Below, one piece after another: positions 25,735-34,523 of a stretch of DNA of 55,895 bases. The position numbers were made by a program, and so were the translations under genes. The first letter of the stretch is position 1. Each line of letters begins with the position of its first letter. The notes beneath the pieces were generated by a model. It did no database searches. It worked only from the letters and a program-made list of their open reading frames with translations, and was not told the DNA's origin. This DNA comes from Longimicrobiales bacterium (GTDB lineage: Bacteria; Gemmatimonadota; Gemmatimonadetes; Longimicrobiales; Gaopeijiaceae), in NCBI GenBank assembly GCA_028822645.1, contig JAPKDG010000010.1, positions 1 through 55,895 on the forward strand, given 5' to 3'.

Positions 25735-26883
25735 CTAGAGGGAATGGAAACTTTTCCGAAGAGGTGCTTTATTATCCCATTTTACAATCGCTTCAATAAG
25801 CCTCTCGGAAACCAACCTGGAATCAAAATCCCAATCCCCAGCCTCGTCAGTCAAAACCCAATCTTGCTCAATAGCTTGCATCAGCCACTTAGTTATCTCC
25901 GCGGCGTTGGAAGGCACATCTCTTATACGAGAATTTCGAATCCTACCGAATTGTCTGTCACCAACATTTACAACGTTCACCCCAGCTAATGGACCTTCTA
26001 CCATTCCACTAGATGAATTGCCCAACATTACCTTGGCACAGTTCAACAAGGACCAGTATCGGGCTTCGCCAAGCACTTCTTTAACGACAATGTTCTCTCT
26101 ACCTTGCGACCAATTCAACCAATAATCTCGGATATCCGCTCCCCCAGCGTCTGAGTTGGGGAGAGTCACTATATAGGTGGCTTCAACTTGTGTCATAGCC
26201 TCAGAAACAGCCAATACTTCCGACAAAGAGCTCTGTGTGTCCAAGGTAGTAGGATGCATAGTCACAAGAACCACCGGATCTACCAAACTTAACCCAAAAA
26301 ATCCCTCTAATTCATGGATAGACGGCAAATCATCACGGAACCTATTGTCTAACCCAGGAGCACCGACTACCACAATATTTCGAGGAGCTTCTCCCATCTG
26401 TGCGACCCTTTTTCCATAGATAGGGTGGCTGACTAAATGAAGATGACTGAGCTTAGTAAGCGCATGCCGCATGACGTTGTCTATGGCGCCCTCTGTTTCT
26501 TCTCCCCCATGAAGGTGTATTATCGGAACAGTACCGATAGTAGCTGCCATTCCAGCCGCTAGTGTCTCGGCTCTATCGCCCACCAATAAAAGTGCATCAG
26601 GAGAGTCGGCCACTAAAGCTTCTCCCACCAAATCTAGTGCGCGACTGCAGTCCTTGATGGAGTCAGGAGGGTCTCCTTGAAAGTCTAACTGTTGAGAAAT
26701 AGGAATATTCTCTGCTCCGATTAATTCTATACTCTTCCCAAACCGATGGCTCAAATGCATACCTCCGACCCACAGCCTCAGGTCAAATCTCGGGTCTTTG
26801 TGCATAGCTTGGATAGTGCTTCTAAGAACTCCATAATCCTGTCGCCCAGTCGTCAAAACAGCTATTCGCAAACAGTCACTCAA
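25735..26883 (-). CDS. legG: NDP-sugar 2-epimerase (hydrolysing), LegG/NeuC family
   Basis: A 382-residue GT-B-fold hydrolysing 2-epimerase that releases the nucleotide and inverts C2 to give the 6-deoxy-diacetamido-mannose precursor of legionaminic acid. Family segments are RIAVLTTGRQDYGVLRSTIQAM, LLLVGDRAETLAAGMAA, IIHLHGGEETEGAIDNVMRHALTKLSHLHLVS and LGNSSSGMVEGPLAGVNVVNVGDRQFGR. The only sensible start is TTG at 26883, six bases after a strong GAGGTGA ribosome-binding site. NeuC-type enzymes of sialic acid synthesis are the close alternative, but legB, legC and ptmE homologues in this window favour legionaminic acid. Confidence 0.88.
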   Translation of the reverse strand: MSDCLRIAVLTTGRQDYGVLRSTIQAMHKDPRFDLRLWVGGMHLSHRFGKSIELIGAENIPISQQLDFQGDPPDSIKDCSRALDLVGEALVADSPDALLLVGDRAETLAAGMAATIGTVPIIHLHGGEETEGAIDNVMRHALTKLSHLHLVSHPIYGKRVAQMGEAPRNIVVVGAPGLDNRFRDDLPSIHELEGFFGLSLVDPVVLVTMHPTTLDTQSSLSEVLAVSEAMTQVEATYIVTLPNSDAGGADIRDYWLNWSQGRENIVVKEVLGEARYWSLLNCAKVMLGNSSSGMVEGPLAGVNVVNVGDRQFGRIRNSRIRDVPSNAAEITKWLMQAIEQDWVLTDEAGDWDFDSRLVSERLIEAIVKWDNKAPLRKSFHSL

Positions 26884-26942
26884 TTTTTATCACCTCAGTA
26901 AAAAGTTAATAATCTTATTTTTAACTCTGAGAATCACTTCGC

Positions 26943-27929
26943 TCACTCAATTCCGAGATCTGGGATAGTTTCCCAAGCTTGTGAAAAAGAAGATTTCCGA
27001 GCGGTGTCCGATAAAGCCACCACCCTGGCTCCTTCTTCGTAAGAAGCAAGTAATTTAGCATCGTCACTTGAACCCAAAAAAGCTTTTATTTGGCGAACTA
27101 ACATCGCATTTCTCTCGTCCGAAAACTGGTGCTTCTGTTCTGACCCATCGTCCGCTTCTATCAAAACTGTAGATTTCAAAAGATCCCAGGTTATGGTTCC
27201 CTTCTCTCCACAAGCCTTCATAGACCTGACAGGAATCTTGCTGAGATAGTCTAACCGCAGAGACACCGTTGCCCCATCAGGAGTAACCCAAAGAATATCC
27301 GCAGATTCTTCAGATCGAATCCCAAGCTGATCGTCATTGGACAGAAGACCAGATATTTCACTCGGATAACCAAACAACCAAACAGCATAATCTATTTCAT
27401 GAGCGAGATCTCTCAGGACTCCTCCCTCTGCTTCCCTTGCAGAATAAGATTCTCTATAATCGGTTCCAGGGCGCCAATCAGGTAAAAATGAGCTGCATTC
27501 AATCCTCACATGATAAACCTGTCCCAATGTTGCAAGCGCCTCTTTGACAAAATTAACGGCCAGCGAAAACCTTAAACAAAATGCGACAGAAATTGATCGA
27601 GTATCGACATCGCCGTTTTGATTGAAACCCTCAAGGTCACTAAGTGAGGGTGCAAGTGGCTTCTCAATCAACACTTTTCCGAACTGGGCCAATAAATGTG
27701 CGTCTTTCAGGTGCTCGTCAGTATTTGTCGCGACGATAGAATAGAGTGTATTGTACTGCTCAAGTTCTTCAAGACTCTCTATTGTCTGAAACCCCTGGTC
27801 ACGCAACTCAGAAGCCCTGGCAGGTCTCTTTGGATAAGCCACCACTGGAACTCGTAGCTCATCGCGAAGCAAGTATAGATAACGAGACCCCATAGAGCCC
27901 GATCCCCGCACCAGAAACTGAGCATTCAC
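26943..27929 (-). CDS. Gfo/Idh/MocA-family oxidoreductase, possibly PtmF-like
   Basis: A 328-residue NAD(P)-dependent oxidoreductase. The N-terminal Rossmann domain begins FLVRGSGSMGSRYLYLL and includes YSIVATNTDEHLKDAHLLAQFGKVLIEKPLAPS, carrying the EKP motif of the Gfo/Idh/MocA family. The C-terminal domain has GGVLRDLAHEIDYAVWLFGYPSEI with the usual Asp/His pair. It starts with GTG at 27929 after an AGGG. Such a gene sits beside ptmE in several legionaminic acid loci and is often labelled ptmF, with no settled reaction. I therefore call only the family with confidence. It is the first gene of the minus-strand leg operon. Confidence 0.8.
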   Translation of the reverse strand: MNAQFLVRGSGSMGSRYLYLLRDELRVPVVAYPKRPARASELRDQGFQTIESLEELEQYNTLYSIVATNTDEHLKDAHLLAQFGKVLIEKPLAPSLSDLEGFNQNGDVDTRSISVAFCLRFSLAVNFVKEALATLGQVYHVRIECSSFLPDWRPGTDYRESYSAREAEGGVLRDLAHEIDYAVWLFGYPSEISGLLSNDDQLGIRSEESADILWVTPDGATVSLRLDYLSKIPVRSMKACGEKGTITWDLLKSTVLIEADDGSEQKHQFSDERNAMLVRQIKAFLGSSDDAKLLASYEEGARVVALSDTARKSSFSQAWETIPDLGIE

Positions 27930-28152
27930 AAAAACACCCTACTGGAAGGAAACCTCAACGAAAAACAATCAACTTTAAGCATATGTTTCAACGTGTTCGC
28001 AAGACTGAAGATTGGTAGTAGTGATCACAGAAAATTCCATATAATCCACAGATTCATATATATTATTATAATGAATTCGACACTTCCCAACAAAGTAAAA
28101 GGTCAAATATCGGACAAGGAAAGGAGTAGGAACAGCTATTAATACGAAACAA
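27930..28152. promoter_or_regulatory. Divergent promoter region between ptmF-like and wzx
   Basis: 223 AT-rich bases separate the outward-facing sugar-synthesis and assembly operons. A perfect TATAAT lies at 28067-28072 on the plus strand, flanked by a 6-base dyad (ATTCAT and ATGAAT around 28052-28076), but no good -35 element is visible. A single promoter site is therefore only a suggestion. Confidence 0.35.
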
Positions 28153-29442
28153 GTGCAAACTCTACTCTCAACAGTAACAGCCAATCTTTTCCTTCGTGCT
28201 ATAACAATCCTATCGAAATTTGCTTTGCTCATATGGTTAGGGCGCTATATGTCACTCTCAGACCTTGGGACCTATGGGATCCTGGTAACTTCTATAGCAC
28301 TGTCGGTTCAATTCCTCGGGATGGAATTTTATATTTTTAACACCAGGGAAATCCTAGGGTCCGATCAAGCAAAAAGAACCACACTAGTTCGAGACCAACT
28401 AGCGTTTCATGGCTTGGCATACCTCCTGTTTCTGCCTGTATTTTCTATTCTATTTTTCATTAATATCCTACCTTGGTCACTCATAGTCTGGTTTTATATA
28501 CTAGTCATAGTGGAACATCTATCACTGGAGATCAGTAGGTTCCTAACAGTTATTGGACGACCAGTCCTAGCAAGTTTCCTAGAGTTTATCCGTACTGGGT
28601 CTTGGGTGGCTATCGCGATCGCGATCGGCTTACAAATCCCAGAGTACCGATCTATCCAAACCATTGTGGTATTTTGGATTTTAGGCGGACTTCTTTCTCT
28701 GCTTATTGGAGGGAAACCGTTACTGCAATGGGATTGGTCTGCCACCCTGAAAACCCGTCCCAATTTAGATTGGATACGCAAAGGGATATCGGTAGCCATG
28801 CCTTTTTTCGTGTCCATGGTAGCTTTGAGCACTATATATTTTTCCGACCGATTTATCATTCAGCACTTCAGTGGCATAGAACAAGTCGGACTATACACAT
28901 TCCATCAAAGTGTCGCAGGGTTGGTGTCTATAGGGGTTATGGGGATAATAGTCATCATCTCCCCGAAACTCGTGAGAGCTTTTCTCATCCGAGACATGCC
29001 TCAATACACCCAGGAGCTCAAAACATTAGCGTTTTCAGTAATCTCAGGAAGCATACTGATAAGTCTGTTTCTTATCCTAGTGTTCCCCTACGTAGTTGAC
29101 TTCATGAAAAATCCGCAATTCTTGGAAACGCGTTCTACTTTCCTTGTTCTATTGCTTGGCCATATTGCACAGAACCTGAGCTTTATTCCACACTATGTTT
29201 TATATGCTAGAAATTTCGATAGAGATTTGCTGTGGGCAACTTTGTCCGGTGCAGTAGTGAACATTGGTCTCAATCTCCTCTGGATACCTAAATTCGGAAT
29301 CCTTGGAGCTGCCTGGGCAACAACCGCAGCATTTACTGTCTTACTGGGGGGGAAATTCGGTTTAGTCAAAATCCGATCCAAGCAACCAAACTGGACACCA
29401 CCTGCTTCCGAAACAGATATGGAGAGATCCCACCTCACATGA
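28153..29442 (+). CDS. wzx: Wzx-type oligosaccharide flippase (MATE/MOP superfamily)
   Basis: A 429-residue polytopic membrane protein with about 12 hydrophobic segments. Wzx flips undecaprenyl-linked repeat units across the inner membrane. The N-terminus TLLSTVTANLFLRAITILSKFALLIWLGRYMSLSDLGTYGIL is typical of polysaccharide biosynthesis proteins (PST family). Loops are short and basic, and IPKFGILGAAWATTAAFTVLLGGKF is the usual end of the second half. The called start is GTG 28153, though the purine-rich GGAGTAGGA lies about 20 bases further upstream; an ATT at 28138 would be better spaced. It overlaps the next gene (ATGA) at the head of a plus-strand assembly operon. Confidence 0.87.
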   Translation: MQTLLSTVTANLFLRAITILSKFALLIWLGRYMSLSDLGTYGILVTSIALSVQFLGMEFYIFNTREILGSDQAKRTTLVRDQLAFHGLAYLLFLPVFSILFFINILPWSLIVWFYILVIVEHLSLEISRFLTVIGRPVLASFLEFIRTGSWVAIAIAIGLQIPEYRSIQTIVVFWILGGLLSLLIGGKPLLQWDWSATLKTRPNLDWIRKGISVAMPFFVSMVALSTIYFSDRFIIQHFSGIEQVGLYTFHQSVAGLVSIGVMGIIVIISPKLVRAFLIRDMPQYTQELKTLAFSVISGSILISLFLILVFPYVVDFMKNPQFLETRSTFLVLLLGHIAQNLSFIPHYVLYARNFDRDLLWATLSGAVVNIGLNLLWIPKFGILGAAWATTAAFTVLLGGKFGLVKIRSKQPNWTPPASETDMERSHLT

Positions 29443-30608
29443 CGCCTAGTAAATCCAATGAGATAGCCCAGACAAGCCCATGGATTCTTTGGGCAATGCT
29501 CTGCATTTTCCTGAACTTAGAAATCGGTGGTGGATTTTACGGTTCAACTCTGTGCCTCGCCTGGATATTCGGACTCTGGACCATCAACGATTTAAGAAAT
29601 AGAGGGGCCAAAACCGGGTTGGCGTTGCTGGTGATTTTATTAGTGACAGCACTGGGAGCCGCTGGACTAATGTGGAACAGCTCCAAAGAACTAAGGGTTT
29701 ACGAAGAGCTAGGTAAAGTCCTACTACTTATTCTTGGCACACTATCTCTCAAGGAACTACCCAAGCGCGTATACCAATCCTTGGTATTTTGGATCCCAAT
29801 CGGTTTAGCTGGAATTGCAGCGCTCACCTTTCTATCTGGCAATGGAAATGAGTACGATCTACTAAGATTTAGCATCCCTAGCATGGGTTCTTCAAACAGT
29901 ACGGCTTACGGTATTGCCATTGGTTTACTCATGGCTCACTTCTCCTGGGAAAACACTCAGGGTCAGCTGAAAAAAATCATAATAATCACAGTAGGGTCTG
30001 TACTACTAGTAGCGCTAATAGCCACTGTTTCAAGAGGAGGTCTTCTTCAATATTTACTAGGATTCCTGGCATTCACCAATAGGAAGAAGCTACTCCTATT
30101 TGGGATTTTCTGTACAATCTTAGGCGTCTTTTTGTGGGTGCCCAATATCTTGGAATTACTGACCACTTTCAGCCGCCTTATCGACTTCCAGGAATTACAA
30201 GGAAATGCACGTATGGGCATCTGGACAAATCTAGTGGGAGAACTCTTAGCAAGCCCCTGGCATCTAATGGTAGGCTTTGGACCTGGAAGCATCTGGGTCC
30301 GACAAGTGAATATGGTCACAAACATGCAAAACTCTGCTCACTCATTGTACGTTGAAATTTTCTATTCTTTTGGAGTAATTGGAGGTTCAATTTTTCTTTG
30401 GTGGCTTTGGAGAACTTTGCAAAGGATCCTCCAATCACCCGCGAGCGATTCTTGGAGAAGATTGAGATTCGGGCTACTAATAACCATTGTGGCTGGAGGC
30501 CTACTGGACTCTTACCTATTCACCGCCCAGCTTCTCTGGCTAAGCTGCCTCACTCTTGCGATACTTGAAAACCAAAGAATACACGACCCGGAGACAATAG
30601 AATTCTAA
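29439..30608 (+). CDS. wzy: Wzy-type O-antigen/capsule polymerase
   Basis: A 389-residue membrane protein with about 11 predicted helices and the WaaL/Wzy_C-like periplasmic loop. That loop is seen as VSRGGLLQYLLGFLAF followed by RMGIWTNLVGELLASPWHLMVGFGPGSIW and NSAHSLYVEIFYSFGVIGGSIFLWWLW. Wzy polymerises flipped repeat units on undecaprenyl diphosphate; ligase WaaL has the same fold. Position between wzx and a wzz-like gene favours polymerase. The ATG overlaps the wzx stop, and its own TAA overlaps the next ATG (TAATG), so the three genes are coupled. Confidence 0.83.
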   Translation: MTPSKSNEIAQTSPWILWAMLCIFLNLEIGGGFYGSTLCLAWIFGLWTINDLRNRGAKTGLALLVILLVTALGAAGLMWNSSKELRVYEELGKVLLLILGTLSLKELPKRVYQSLVFWIPIGLAGIAALTFLSGNGNEYDLLRFSIPSMGSSNSTAYGIAIGLLMAHFSWENTQGQLKKIIIITVGSVLLVALIATVSRGGLLQYLLGFLAFTNRKKLLLFGIFCTILGVFLWVPNILELLTTFSRLIDFQELQGNARMGIWTNLVGELLASPWHLMVGFGPGSIWVRQVNMVTNMQNSAHSLYVEIFYSFGVIGGSIFLWWLWRTLQRILQSPASDSWRRLRFGLLITIVAGGLLDSYLFTAQLLWLSCLTLAILENQRIHDPETIEF

Positions 30609-31750
30609 TGTCAATTTTACATGTTTTCATATACGTATGTCCCGCTCAAGAGGATATTTTTGCAGGAGTTCGCAACGGGATTGAGGGAGACAGTCTTAAC
30701 CAGCATATCAGCAAAAATCTGCATTTAGAAGACAAAGAATACGACTATATCACACGGGTTGAATTTTCAATTCGTAGATACGCTCGTTTCTTATTTTATG
30801 GTCCTATTTTCAAAAAAATAGAAGGCTTGATCATTGAGATTTTGCAAACTCATGGAATGGATCAGCCAGTTGTGTTCTACCTGGCTGACGAGGGGGTTTG
30901 GGCAGAACTCATTAGAGATATTATAAAAAGGCATGCCCACACTAGAACCTCTCTATTAGTAAATGTTCAGCACGGATTGATGGGGTTGGAGATACCTAGC
31001 CTTCTTTGGCTAAGAAAATCTTTGAACTCTATAGCCAGATTGTTTTCCGGATACCCAATATTTGGTTACGGGTTTGGGGGCGGAGCTTGTGACATCCATC
31101 TGGTTTATGGCGAAAAAGAGGTGGAATTCCTGAAAATTCGTCAAATTAAACTTGCACTTTCAGCTCCTACTCTGATTAAGTATGACCTACGCCAGCAATA
31201 CCAAAAGACTGTGAACAATCAGGCAGTCGATCCAGGCTTAGTACTAGTTGTATTGCCCGCCTGTGTCCCAGGTTCTGATATGCGCTGCAATCTTCCAGAG
31301 CTTCTTAATACTATATCTCCAGTGGTACAGTGGGTCGAAGAAAACACCGAATACCAAATCTTAGTGCGTCCACACCCTGGAAGGCGCGATCGAGATACCA
31401 TAAACCTGATAAACCAGAGTGCGTTGGGTCCATTCGTCGAGATTGACCTTGAAAAGCAGCTGATTTCAGGACTCTCTAGAGCTGCCTTTGTTATGGGAGC
31501 TCAATCCACAGTCTTATTTGATTCTCTCTGCCTGGGCAAAGTTCCAATAGAGATAAGGAGTGATTGTTTCGATGAAGCATTGCCATTCCCCCACGAAGTA
31601 ATAGATGTTCGGTCCGCTTTCGCTGACAAGCTTGGGCATGTCCTGAGTTCTAAGACAAGAGAACACTACACATCTAGTTTAAACAAGCCCGAATTAGATT
31701 GGAAACACGAAATTGAGAAATTTGTCACCCAATGTCCAGACACGAACTAG
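30608..31750 (+). CDS. Putative GT-B glycosyltransferase, sialyl/nonulosonyl-transferase-like
   Basis: A 380-residue cytoplasmic protein without a confident family name. It carries three motifs in the order seen in bacterial sialyltransferases and polysialyltransferases: D-E-G at residues 94-96 (YLADEGVW), H-P at 256-257 (VRPHPGRRD) and a Ser motif at about 300 (GAQSTVLFDS). A QHG at 121-123 recalls the wider capsule-synthesis and glycerophosphotransferase fold. In this locus, which makes CMP-legionaminic acid, transfer of a nonulosonic acid is the natural guess, but this is inference. It is coupled to wzy by TAATG. It could instead be another GT-B polysaccharide transferase. Confidence 0.5.
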   Translation: MSILHVFIYVCPAQEDIFAGVRNGIEGDSLNQHISKNLHLEDKEYDYITRVEFSIRRYARFLFYGPIFKKIEGLIIEILQTHGMDQPVVFYLADEGVWAELIRDIIKRHAHTRTSLLVNVQHGLMGLEIPSLLWLRKSLNSIARLFSGYPIFGYGFGGGACDIHLVYGEKEVEFLKIRQIKLALSAPTLIKYDLRQQYQKTVNNQAVDPGLVLVVLPACVPGSDMRCNLPELLNTISPVVQWVEENTEYQILVRPHPGRRDRDTINLINQSALGPFVEIDLEKQLISGLSRAAFVMGAQSTVLFDSLCLGKVPIEIRSDCFDEALPFPHEVIDVRSAFADKLGHVLSSKTREHYTSSLNKPELDWKHEIEKFVTQCPDTN

Positions 31751-32054
31751 TACATGTAAAAAACGAGAATCCTCATAGAGCAAAACACAATTCTTTCTAT
31801 GTTGTAAAAAACGAAATTCTTATACAATGACTGAAACAACATCGCATTGGACAAAGGAACTAGTCATCCGTTTCCAAAATAAAACCCATGCCATTTTTTA
31901 ATATTATCGACCGATTGTCCTATGTTTCTGAGACACAAACGTACACATATAGTCTCGAAGATCTTTCTATTGGTTTCCAGTGTAGAATCGATAGAGACCC
32001 TGATGTCTACAACGTTAGATTTTGGGATCACTTCATCAATGTTTATATTTAATT
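31751..32054. other. Gap with a 12-base direct repeat
   Basis: Between the GT gene and the Wzz-like gene are about 300 AT-rich bases. TGTAAAAAACGA occurs at 31755-31766 and again at 31803-31814, and a weak promoter-like TTGTAA/TACAAT pair (31802-31807, 31823-31828, 15-base spacer) overlaps the second copy. I see no gene or terminator. Confidence 0.35.
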
Positions 32055-33128
32055 ATGACACAAAATCATTCCTATAATACTATCCAGAAAGATCCTAAAC
32101 CGGGCTTGTCCGTGCTCTGGCTAATAACATTGGTCCTACAACGTCTTTCATTTGTATCTTGGACGGTCCTAGGGGTAGTCTTCACTTCGTCTATCATCTC
32201 TTTTCTAACAAGAGAATACAGATCTACTTCACTGTTTATGGCTGAATCTGAATCTGCCACATCAGACGGCGGATTTGGAGCCCTCGCTCAAAGCATGGGT
32301 GTTCCTGGAGCAGGCGCAATCCTGAGAGACAACTCAAACCCCCCTCAATTCTACGTCGCAGTTTTGAATTCCCATGATTTCCTAGCTGACATAGCACAGA
32401 GAGAATATCTAAACCCTGATCAAACTGGAAACTCAGGGGGGCCTGCAGTTACCAGACCAATTGATCAGTTTTCTGATCCCGAACTAGAACTAACTGCAAG
32501 ACTCTCAGAAACAGTAGCAGAACTTAGAGATAGGTTAAGTGCAAACGTCGATCCTTTTTCAAATATTATAACCCTGGAAGTCACATCCCAATGGCAATGG
32601 CTATCAGAAAGCCTCAATCGGAGCATGTTGGATGCGCTCAACGACTTCAATGTTGAGAAACGTGAGAATAGAGCCAACCTTGAACGTGTCTTCATCGAAA
32701 ATAGACTGGATAAAGCTCAAGCAGATCTTGAAGTAGCAGAAGATTCGCTGGCAGCATTTTATAATCGTAATAGAAGGATGGAGGATTCCCCTGCTTTAAT
32801 GGCAGAAGCAGCCCGTTCGCAAAGACGAGTAGAGGTTAGGCAACAAGTATACCTGACCTTATCCCAATCTTATGAACAGGCCCGCCTTGAAGAAGTCCGG
32901 AATACGCCCCTGATTTCTATCATTGATTATCCCGAAGGTTCTGCCGAATCTCTATGGTCCCTAATCCGTCAAGGTTTCTTGGCATTATTACTAGGACTTG
33001 GGATAGCACTAGCTTATATCCTCTGGATCGAATTTATGAAAATTCAAAACATTAAACACCTTCCAGAATACCTGGAATTTCAAGAAACACTGCGGAAATT
33101 GTGGCCTTTCTCCAAGAGGAATCGTTAG
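32055..33128 (+). CDS. Wzz/GumC-like chain-length determinant, no kinase domain
   Basis: A 357-residue inner-membrane protein with transmembrane helices near both ends (LSFVSWTVLGVVFTSSIISFL and LIRQGFLALLLGLGIALAYILW). Between them is a long periplasmic coiled coil (VEKRENRANLERVFIENRLDKAQADLEVAEDSLAAFYNRNRRM). This is the Wzz/polysaccharide co-polymerase layout that controls chain length. There is no Walker motif or Tyr-rich tail, so it is not a fused Wzc kinase, and none is encoded nearby. ATG at 32055 fits best; TTG at 32022 would add 11 residues. It is separated from the GT gene by about 300 bases, so it may have its own promoter. Confidence 0.82.
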   Translation: MTQNHSYNTIQKDPKPGLSVLWLITLVLQRLSFVSWTVLGVVFTSSIISFLTREYRSTSLFMAESESATSDGGFGALAQSMGVPGAGAILRDNSNPPQFYVAVLNSHDFLADIAQREYLNPDQTGNSGGPAVTRPIDQFSDPELELTARLSETVAELRDRLSANVDPFSNIITLEVTSQWQWLSESLNRSMLDALNDFNVEKRENRANLERVFIENRLDKAQADLEVAEDSLAAFYNRNRRMEDSPALMAEAARSQRRVEVRQQVYLTLSQSYEQARLEEVRNTPLISIIDYPEGSAESLWSLIRQGFLALLLGLGIALAYILWIEFMKIQNIKHLPEYLEFQETLRKLWPFSKRNR

Positions 33129-33203
33129 GAGACGCACTAGGTTGAGATCACCATTTCAATCAAATCCACAGGTTGGATCGAGCATATTTCCAGGGGGAAA
33201 GTA

Positions 33204-34523
33204 TTAATCTTCTACAGACGACATCCACCTTGAAAGGCTTTCATCAGCAGTGACCCATCGACGCCACACCAGGAACACTGTCTGAATCATTATCTTAATA
33301 TCCAGGAAAACAGAGTAATTTCGAACATATGCAAGGTCCATTTTCACTCTTTCTCTCAAGACAAGATTGTCCTCATGAAAACGCCAGAGTCCTGTCAATC
33401 CTGGGCGCATCGTGACAATCTCTGGCCTCAACTGGTGAGCCTCCACAGCATCGGTTACAGGTATCGGAATCGGTCCCACCAAACTCATTTGACCTTTCAA
33501 AACGTTCAGCAAACCAGGAAGTCTCCGGAGAACCCAATCAGGCGAAATCAGATCGGGGCAAAAGCTCAAAAATGAAAAATTCCTTCCTCCTACTCCCTGT
33601 ACCAATTCCTTGTGGAGAAACTCCACACCAGTAACCTTGCTTTTGAGAAAAATACCTATCCATAACGGACTGAGAACCAAACCGATTGATGCGGCAAGAG
33701 AAAATTCAATGGTTGTTTTCCACCAAATGTTAAACCCCCTCAAGCAGAGTGGGGTTACAGTAAATAAAGGCAAATGTCCCCTATAGCCGATCTCGGAAGA
33801 GCTCGACAACAATTCACTAAAACTAGGTGCTATCCTGGTTTCCCATCGATTATCTCTAAGCACCCCAGCTTCAGCCATCACCCTTTCAGATTCCCAAGAT
33901 AAAGCCCCACCGATCAGTATTACTTCATCCACATTTTCCCTCTCAGCTATTTCCTTCAAATCTTGCGGATGACCCAACACTCTTGTTCCAGGCAACATCT
34001 CTGACCCAGGACGCAAATAGTCATCTAAAAATCCTATTACAGTCGATCCCTTGTCTCCATGTTCTAAGTCTTTTGCCAGTGAGATCCCTCCGGGATTCGC
34101 CCCGACAATTAAAACCCTAAAAACCCTGTTTTGATAGATACGTATCAATTGGAGGGTCTTTTTGGAAAAGAATCTAAAAGTGATTAGGAATAGGCAGCCA
34201 ACCAACCAGGTCGTCAACAACCATAAACGCGAAACAATTGGAGATCCCCCCAACAAATAGCTCAATACAATAGTCAAGAACATTCCATATGAACCTGCCA
34301 ATAGTATCTTGCTTGAGATCCAAGAGGTTTCCCTATAGATCCCATGACCCCAAGCAGAAATGAATGTGACGGCACAGAATACTATAGTCATCAGCTGATA
34401 GTTTTCCATATTCGGCCCATACCACGCACCAAGTCTAATCTGACTTGCTATTGCCGACGCTAATACAATCGCCAGCATGTCACCCGCCGCAACTACTAGT
34501 TGGCTGTTCCGTCTAACAGTCAT
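33204..34523 (-). CDS. Polyprenyl-phosphate sugar-1-P transferase homologue, degenerate active site
   Basis: A 439-residue WbaP/WcaJ-like protein: four N-terminal membrane helices, a CoA-binding/Rossmann-like domain (FRVLIVGANPGGISLAKDLEHG), and a bacterial sugar-transferase domain from about 265. The C-terminal block LPGLLNVLKGQMSLVGPIP and RPGLTGLWR is well conserved. Yet the catalytic Asp-Glu that precedes the LPQLWNVL segment in active enzymes is Arg333-Arg334 (VLRRLPGLLNVL). The usual KFRSM-type segment is replaced by FSFLSFCPD. It may be inactive, regulatory or have changed chemistry. The ATG overlaps the hddA stop. A second such transferase lies at 40.4-41.0 kb. Confidence 0.82.
   Translation of the reverse strand: MTVRRNSQLVVAAGDMLAIVLASAIASQIRLGAWYGPNMENYQLMTIVFCAVTFISAWGHGIYRETSWISSKILLAGSYGMFLTIVLSYLLGGSPIVSRLWLLTTWLVGCLFLITFRFFSKKTLQLIRIYQNRVFRVLIVGANPGGISLAKDLEHGDKGSTVIGFLDDYLRPGSEMLPGTRVLGHPQDLKEIAERENVDEVILIGGALSWESERVMAEAGVLRDNRWETRIAPSFSELLSSSSEIGYRGHLPLFTVTPLCLRGFNIWWKTTIEFSLAASIGLVLSPLWIGIFLKSKVTGVEFLHKELVQGVGGRNFSFLSFCPDLISPDWVLRRLPGLLNVLKGQMSLVGPIPIPVTDAVEAHQLRPEIVTMRPGLTGLWRFHEDNLVLRERVKMDLAYVRNYSVFLDIKIMIQTVFLVWRRWVTADESLSRWMSSVED

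Noticed and set aside
27975-28232. Minus-strand open frame overlapping the wzx start
   Set aside because: It covers the divergent promoter region and the first wzx codons, with no ribosome-binding site or family signature.
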